NCBI GenBank assembly: GCA_052379645.1
Contig: JBQSYU010000001.1
Reading direction: 5' to 3' (one strand)
From: Arthrobacter_H sp030452125
GTDB taxonomy: Bacteria; Actinomycetota; Actinomycetes; Actinomycetales; Micrococcaceae
DNA length: 64,000 nucleotides
Numbering within the stretch: the first letter of the stretch is position 1; every line of letters begins with the position of its first letter. A program made the translations under genes and the position numbers. This document shows, in pieces, positions 59,343 to 64,000 of this stretch. The notes beneath the pieces are model-generated. The model was not told the origin of the DNA. It saw nothing but the letters and a program-made list of their open reading frames with translations, and searched no databases.

Positions 59343-60866
59343 TTAGAAGAACCCCTGCTTTTCCTGCGCGTAGGAGACCAGCAGGTTCTTGGTCTGCTGG
59401 TAGTGGTCCAGCATCATCAGGTGGTTCTCGCGCCCGATGCCCGAGGACTTATAGCCACCGAACGCCGCGTGGGCCGGGTAGGCGTGGTAGTTGTTCACCC
59501 AGACCCGGCCGGCCTGGATCTCGCGCCCCGCACGGTAGCCGGTGGCTCCGTCGCGGGTCCACACCCCGGCACCGAGACCATAGAGGGTGTCGTTGGCGGT
59601 CTTCAGCGCATCGTCATAGCCACTAAAACGGGCCACGGAGACGACTGGCCCGAAGATCTCCTCCTGGAAGATCCGCATCGAGTTGTCCCCGGCGAAGATC
59701 GTCGGTTGGACGTAGTAGCCTCCGGAGAGTTCGCCTCCGAGGTCGGCACGGCCTCCACCGGTGAGGATCTGGGCGCCTTCCTGCTTGCCGATGTCGATGT
59801 AGGACAAGATCTTCTCCATCTGGTCGTTAGAGACCTGGGCGCCCATCATCGTGTCCGTATCCAGCGGGTGTCCCTGCTTGATGGCTTCTGTCCGTGCGGT
59901 GACGTCGCCCATGAACCGGTCGTAGATCGAGTCCTGCACCAGGGCGCGGGAGGGGCAGGTGCAGACCTCGCCCTGGTTCAGCGCGAACATGGTGAACCCT
60001 TCCTGTGCCTTGTCGTAGAACGCGTCGTTCTGCGCGGCAATGTCCTCGAAGAAGATATTCGGGCTCTTTCCCCCCAGCTCAAGGGTGACGGGAATGAGGT
60101 TCTGCGAGGCGTACTGCATGATCAGCCGGCCGGTGGTGGTCTCACCGGTGAACGCGATCTTGCGGATGCGCTTATTCGACGCCAGTGGCTTGCCGGCCTC
60201 GGTGCCGAATCCGTTGACCACATTGAGCACTCCCGGTGGAAGCAGGTCCCCGATCAGCTCCATCAACACCAGAATCGACACCGGGGTCTGCTCGGCGGGC
60301 TTGAGGACGACTGCGTTGCCCGCGGCCAACGCGGGTGCCAGTTTCCAGGTAGCCATCAGGATCGGGAAGTTCCAGGGAATGATCTGTCCGACCACGCCGA
60401 GCGGCTCGTTGAAGTGGTAGGCGACGGTGTTCTCGTCGATTTGCGAGAGCCGCCCCTCCTGCGCGCGGATGGCCCCAGCGTAGTAGCGGTAGTGGTCGGC
60501 TGCCAACGGCAGATCAGCATTAAGGCACTCGCGGATGGCCTTGCCGTTGTCCCAGGTCTCGGCGACGGCAAGCATCTCGAGGTTCTCCTCGATGCGGTCG
60601 GCGATCCGGTTCAGTACGCCCGCCCGCTCGGCGGCACTGGTCCTGCCCCAGGCCGGTGCCGCGCCTTCGGCGGCATCGATGGCCGCCTCGATGTCCTCGG
60701 ACGTGCCGCGGCCGACCTCGCAGAAGACCTTGCCGGTGATGGGGGTGATGTTCTCGAAGTATTCGCCCTTCACGGGGGCCTTCCATTCACCGCCGATGTA
60801 GTGCTCGTAGCGCGGCTTGAAATCCAGTAGTGCCCCATCGGTTCCGGGGGTGGCGTAAACGGTCAT
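59343..60866 (-). CDS. NAD-dependent aldehyde dehydrogenase (acetaldehyde type, ExaC-like)
   Basis: 507-residue aldehyde dehydrogenase converting acetaldehyde to acetate. Catalytic Cys302 in NQGEVCTCPSRALV, with a second Cys two residues later, Glu263 in TLELGGKSPN, and IPWNFP cofactor motif. The CxC form is that of ExaC/AldB-like acetaldehyde dehydrogenases. AAAGGAG stands at the ATG at 60866. First gene of the ald-adh-DUF779 operon for ethanol or aldehyde oxidation, regulated probably by the GAF protein upstream. Confidence 0.94.
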   Translation of the reverse strand: MTVYATPGTDGALLDFKPRYEHYIGGEWKAPVKGEYFENITPITGKVFCEVGRGTSEDIEAAIDAAEGAAPAWGRTSAAERAGVLNRIADRIEENLEMLAVAETWDNGKAIRECLNADLPLAADHYRYYAGAIRAQEGRLSQIDENTVAYHFNEPLGVVGQIIPWNFPILMATWKLAPALAAGNAVVLKPAEQTPVSILVLMELIGDLLPPGVLNVVNGFGTEAGKPLASNKRIRKIAFTGETTTGRLIMQYASQNLIPVTLELGGKSPNIFFEDIAAQNDAFYDKAQEGFTMFALNQGEVCTCPSRALVQDSIYDRFMGDVTARTEAIKQGHPLDTDTMMGAQVSNDQMEKILSYIDIGKQEGAQILTGGGRADLGGELSGGYYVQPTIFAGDNSMRIFQEEIFGPVVSVARFSGYDDALKTANDTLYGLGAGVWTRDGATGYRAGREIQAGRVWVNNYHAYPAHAAFGGYKSSGIGRENHLMMLDHYQQTKNLLVSYAQEKQGFF

Positions 60867-60966
60867 GACAACTCCTTTGTTGGCCACCGCTGGCATTGCC
60901 GGGCCGAGCGGCCCGGAGCCGCGATGGCGGATTCCGCGTGATGTGGATCACGGTACGTGGTCAGGG

Positions 60967-60986
60967 GTTGCATCGACGTTGCATCG
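60967..60986 (-). promoter_or_regulatory. Tandem repeat GTTGCATCG upstream of ald
   Basis: GTTGCATCG occurs twice with starts 11 bases apart (60967 and 60978), one helical turn, about 100 bases upstream of the ald ATG. Direct repeats on the same face of the helix at this distance are typical activator sites. The GAF-domain regulator encoded just upstream is the natural candidate. Confidence 0.45.
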
Positions 60987-61007
60987 CCGACCGGCCACGG
61001 CCGAAGG

Positions 61008-62324
61008 TCAGGCCAGTTCCGCGTCCAGCCGCTGCAGCCGGGCCACCACGACCGATCGGTGCGGTGAGCGCGCGGGAAGGACCTGCAGGGCGGTGCGCAG
61101 GCCCTCGACGTCGGTGCCGGCCTCCGGCAATTCGAGGTAGTCGAGCAACGTGTCGGGATCGGCATCATTGAGCATCGACTCGCGCAGGGCGCCGGCCACC
61201 TCGCCGCGGATGTCGATGATCCCGGGCGCCTCGGAGCGGGGCAGGACCGGACCGGTGTAGGCCGCCAGGGCCTGCCGATGGCGCCCCGCCCCGAGATGGC
61301 GCAGGACGTCCCGGGCATCGACCGTGACGGCGGGGCCGATGCGGTAGGGACGCGACTCCAACCCGATCCGTCCCGCCTCGGGTCCCAACGCCTTGCGCAG
61401 TCGGGCCATTTCGGCCCGGACACTGACTAGTTGTCCGACGTCCCCGAACAGCAGGTCGGCGAGTTCGGAGGCACCCAGCCCACCGCGGTTCCAGCCCAGC
61501 AGGGTCAGGATTTCGGCGTGGCGACCGCCCAGCACCCTGGCTGGTGCCGCACCATCGAGGGTTCCGGCCGCGGAGCCCAGGACCTGCAGCCGGGTCGCGG
61601 GCGAGGAGGCCCGCGGGGACGGCAGCACGAGTTGATGACCGCGGGCGGCGGCCTGGAGGGCGTCGACGTGCAACTGCGCTTCGGCGGCGGCGACCGCCGC
61701 CCGCAGCAGCGTCAACGAGTGGCTGGCCACCGCGTCGTCGTGGCCCGTCAGATCGACCACGCCGAGCAGTCGGCCGGTCACCGGGCAATGGATGGGGACC
61801 GCGGAGCAGCTCCAGCGGTGCGCCTCCGGGCTGAAGTGCTCCGCCCCGCTGACCTGCACGCCGGTCCCGGTGACCAGGGCCGTGCCGGGGGCCGAGGTCC
61901 CGACGGAGCGTTCGGACCAATCGGCTCCGGGGACGAAGTCCATCCGTTCGGCGGCGTTGCGCACCGAGGTGTCGCCTTCGACCCAGAGGAGGTGCCCGGC
62001 GTCGTCCCCCACGGCGACGAGCAGTCCCGTGTCCTTCGCCGGCTGGACCAGCAGGCGGTCGAAGACGGGCATGAGCGAGACCAGCGGGTGGCTGCGTCGG
62101 ACATCGGCGAGCTGAGGATCGCTCAACCCGTGGCGGGCGGCGGCCCCGGAGGGGTCGTCGTGGAAACCCAACGAACGGATCCATGAGTCATGGACGACCG
62201 GACGCAGCCGGGGGAACCCGGGGTCCTGCACCCCCGCGGGCAGGGGTTGCCCCGAGGACAACCGGGCGTGGGCGCGCTCCGCGGAGCGTTGCCATCCCGG
62301 CGATGCCGGTGACGTCCAGGCCAT
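61008..62324 (-). CDS. GAF-domain transcriptional regulator of the aldehyde operon
   Basis: 438-residue regulator. Residues about 40-230 include a GAF domain (WVEGDTSVRNAAERMDFVPG and GTALVTGTGVQV) like that of AcoR/AcxR activators of acetoin and aldehyde genes. The C-terminal third has a winged-helix region (GGRHAEILTLLGWNRGGLGA, SVRAEMARLRKALG), not a sigma-54 AAA+ module, which is usual for actinobacteria. Start ATG 62324 without a ribosome binding site, 6 bases after TGGTAT. Stands just before ald on the same strand. Confidence 0.83.
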   Translation of the reverse strand: MAWTSPASPGWQRSAERAHARLSSGQPLPAGVQDPGFPRLRPVVHDSWIRSLGFHDDPSGAAARHGLSDPQLADVRRSHPLVSLMPVFDRLLVQPAKDTGLLVAVGDDAGHLLWVEGDTSVRNAAERMDFVPGADWSERSVGTSAPGTALVTGTGVQVSGAEHFSPEAHRWSCSAVPIHCPVTGRLLGVVDLTGHDDAVASHSLTLLRAAVAAAEAQLHVDALQAAARGHQLVLPSPRASSPATRLQVLGSAAGTLDGAAPARVLGGRHAEILTLLGWNRGGLGASELADLLFGDVGQLVSVRAEMARLRKALGPEAGRIGLESRPYRIGPAVTVDARDVLRHLGAGRHRQALAAYTGPVLPRSEAPGIIDIRGEVAGALRESMLNDADPDTLLDYLELPEAGTDVEGLRTALQVLPARSPHRSVVVARLQRLDAELA

Positions 62325-62470
62325 GAGGCAATACCACCCTGACTGTGAAGGTGCGCGGCGGTCCGCACTCGCCACGGGCACCGGGGACCAGAACCACGGA
62401 TGTGGCCCATGACACACAGTCTAGGTTCACGTCCCCGACCTTGTCTAGCGGCGCGGATGCCGAGGGGACT

Positions 62471-62947
62471 CTACGGCGTGGAACCCCCGTCGGGGTCCTC
62501 GGGCGCCTCGGGGTACACGTCGAGAAACCGACGCAAGGTCTGCAGGAAGGTGGCGGCATCGTCGGGTCCCAGCTGCTGCAGTGCTGTTTCGTAGGCGCCC
62601 AGGCTCGTGACCAGGTCCTCCTCGAAGGCCGCCACTCCCGCGGGGGCCGAGAAGAAGACGTAGGCGTTCCCTCCTTCCGGGCGTGAACGTCCCAGCAGTC
62701 CAGCGGCATGCGCCGCGTTGACCTGACGGTTCACGGTGGATTGCTCCAGCCGGAGGCTGTCGGCAATCTCACGCAGGGTCCGATGCCGGCCGTCGGAAAA
62801 CAGCCACAGGATGCGCAATTCGGAGGTGCTCAAATGCAGCTGGGCCTCCAGGGCCCGGCGTTGCAGATCAAGGCTCGCGAGATAACTGGCCAGCAGTCGG
62901 GCCCGCGATACGCCGCCCGCCTCGGGCAGTGGCCACCGGTCACCCAT
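62471..62947 (-). CDS. MarR-family transcriptional regulator
   Basis: 158-residue winged-helix regulator. LSTSELRILWLFSDG begins the DNA-binding domain; TLREIADSLRLEQSTVNRQV (about 56-75) is the recognition region, and RPEGGNAYVFF forms the wing. The ATG at 62947 has CGGAG 6 bases upstream, better than the ATG at 62953. Divergent from an MFS exporter gene, with a large symmetric operator between them; a repressor of that pump is the likely role. Confidence 0.88.
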   Translation of the reverse strand: MGDRWPLPEAGGVSRARLLASYLASLDLQRRALEAQLHLSTSELRILWLFSDGRHRTLREIADSLRLEQSTVNRQVNAAHAAGLLGRSRPEGGNAYVFFSAPAGVAAFEEDLVTSLGAYETALQQLGPDDAATFLQTLRRFLDVYPEAPEDPDGGSTP

Positions 62948-62990
62948 TCTCATCTCCGCATCGTGTCGATTAGGTACACCTCTTCCAACA

Positions 62991-63028
62991 TGTGTATTCT
63001 ACATATCTTAGCTTATGTAACTTACACA
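62991..63028. promoter_or_regulatory. Nested palindromic operator between marR and MFS genes
   Basis: Outer arms TGTGTA (62991-62996) and TACACA (63023-63028) and inner arms TACATA (63000-63005) and TATGTA (63014-63019) are all exact complements, with 3-base spacers on each side and an 8-base centre. The 38-bp element is AT-rich in an otherwise GC-rich window, hence likely contains the promoters of one or both genes. Well placed for MarR binding; number of dimers is unknown. Confidence 0.75.
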
Positions 63029-63065
63029 CCCAGGTGGGGTCGGGCCCACGCAACGAAAGAAGTAC

Positions 63066-64000
63066 ATGGAAGAATCAACGTCCACCGTCAACACCCCCCC
63101 AGGAAGAATCCTCGGGCATGGCCCGGCATCCCCTGCTGGCGGTCGTCGTGCTCGGCTTCTCAAGCCTCTGTGCGGCCCTCACACAGTCGCTGGTCATCCC
63201 GATCCAGCCGGACCTGCCCGCCTTGCTGGACACCTCCGGGAGCAACGCCGCCTGGGTCGTCACCGCCACGCTCCTGGGCGGGGCCGTCGCCATGCCGGTG
63301 GCCGGCCGCCTGGCCGACATCAAGGGCAGGAAACCCGTTCTGGTGGTCTCCGCGCTCACCTTGCTGCTCGGCTCGCTCGTGGCCGCCGTTTCCAACGCCT
63401 TCATCCTCGTGGTCATCGGCCGGGTCCTGCAGGGACTGGCCATGGGATACATCCCGGTGGCCATCAGCTTCGCCCGCGAACTCTCGGCTCCCCGGATGAG
63501 GAATGCCGCGGTGGCCGGGATCAGCGCGACCCTGGGCGTCGGGGGCGCCCTCGGCCTGCCCCTGGCCGCGTGGATCTCGCAGGAATACAACTGGCACGCC
63601 CTCTTCTGGCTGACGGCCGGACTGGGCCTCGTGGTCACCGTGCTCTCCGCCACGGCGTTGCCCCACCGGGCCATCCAGCACCCCGCCACCTTCGACGCCA
63701 TCGGCGCCCTGGGTCTGGCGGCAGGCATCGTCGGCATCCTGGTCGGCGTCTCGAAGGGCAACGACTGGGGCTGGCTCTCCATCGGAACCCTCGGCGCGAT
63801 CGTCGGCGGCCTGCTGGTGCTGGCGTTGTGGGGGGGTCTACGAACTCCGGCATGACGAACCGCTGGTGGATCTACGCTCCACGGCCCGCCGCCCGGTCCT
63901 GCTCACGAACATCGCCGCGGTCCTGATGGGCTTCGGCATGATGGCCCAGTCCATCGTGATCCCGCAGCTGCTCGAGATGCCCTCCTCCACCGGCTTCGGC
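63066..64000 (+). pseudogene. MFS drug-efflux transporter gene, out of frame at two homopolymers, 3' end outside window
   Basis: Codes for an MFS exporter (DHA2-like, with GRLADIKGRKPVLVV as motif A and GRVLQGLAMGYIPVA as the second signature). Without interruption the protein would start at ATG 63066 as MEESTSTVNTPQEESSG, but seven C at 63094-63100 put that start out of frame; six C would join it to the main frame. The main frame then breaks at seven G (63830-63836), which lead to a stop at 63855; with six G it continues as VYELRHDEPLVDL to the window end. Either sequencing errors in homopolymers, or a real broken or phase-variable gene. A start at 63118 is possible without the first correction. 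Confidence 0.75.

Overview
The window is high-GC, densely packed chromosomal DNA from an actinobacterium, most likely a salt-tolerant member of the Micrococcaceae (Arthrobacter/Citricoccus-like). This rests on an Arthrobacter-type choline oxidase, a complete ectABC ectoine operon, a DtxR/IdeR-type iron box, actinobacterial family variants (YcnI/CopC pair, 4-TMS holin-like protein, GAF regulator of an aldehyde operon) and many genes whose start codon sits 6-7 bases after a TANNNT -10 box, the signature of leaderless mRNAs. No tRNA, rRNA, CRISPR array, insertion sequence or prophage was seen. The assignment to genus is inference.

Layout. 1-1.6 kb: end of an ABC exporter ATPase and its TetR regulator. 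1.7-7.75 kb: a sulfide/persulfide locus under a CstR-type repressor, with five ATACCC...GGGTAT operators: a persulfide-dioxygenase-like MBL/rhodanese fusion, two more rhodaneses, a TauE/SafE exporter, thioredoxin, an MFS transporter, CstR itself, and two small proteins (one cysteine-rich) behind the last operator. 7.8-10.7 kb: nucleoside hydrolase, ribokinase-like kinase and a FAH-family hydrolase. 10.7-13.2 kb: GntR regulator with CynX-type transporter, divergent from an RraA-like protein. 13.3-15.4 kb: copper handling (membrane protein, YcnI, CopC). 15.4-20.4 kb: CitE-like lyase, YihY/BrkB protein, FAD oxidoreductase with Gfo/Idh dehydrogenase, LapA-domain protein. 20.5-23.6 kb: choline oxidase and betaine aldehyde dehydrogenase (glycine betaine synthesis). 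23.9-29.7 kb: DUF503 protein, malic enzyme, nitrilase-family amidase, HTH protein, PLP aminotransferase, NUDIX hydrolase, isopentenyl-diphosphate isomerase. 29.8-33.3 kb: branched-chain 2-oxoacid dehydrogenase E1alpha-E1beta-E2. 33.5-38.4 kb: HisC-like aminotransferase, holin-like protein, an alpha/beta hydrolase coupled to a small WXG-like helical protein, and purB. 38.4-42.6 kb: iron-siderophore ABC importer under an IdeR-type box. 42.6-46.1 kb: ABC exporter with its two-component system. 46.2-49.8 kb: a tightly coupled MpaB-like/aminotransferase/M81-peptidase operon. 49.9-53.0 kb: rlmN, DedA, USP, PF03013-like protein. 53.1-55.5 kb: ectABC. 55.7-62.3 kb: polytopic membrane protein, VOC protein flanked by 25-bp direct repeats, and a DUF779/alcohol dehydrogenase/aldehyde dehydrogenase operon with a GAF regulator. 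62.5-64 kb: MarR regulator divergent from an MFS exporter gene that is out of frame at two homopolymers.

How it fits together. Two independent compatible-solute routes (betaine by oxidation of choline, ectoine by synthesis) point to an osmotically variable habitat. The sulfur locus would take sulfide-derived persulfide to thiosulfate/sulfite and export the sulfite, with CstR sensing the persulfide. The most interesting unexplained pieces are the small cysteine-rich protein under its own CstR-type operator, the WXG-like/hydrolase pair, the MpaB/aminotransferase/M81 operon, and the repeat-flanked VOC cassette at the 3' end of the DUF779 gene.
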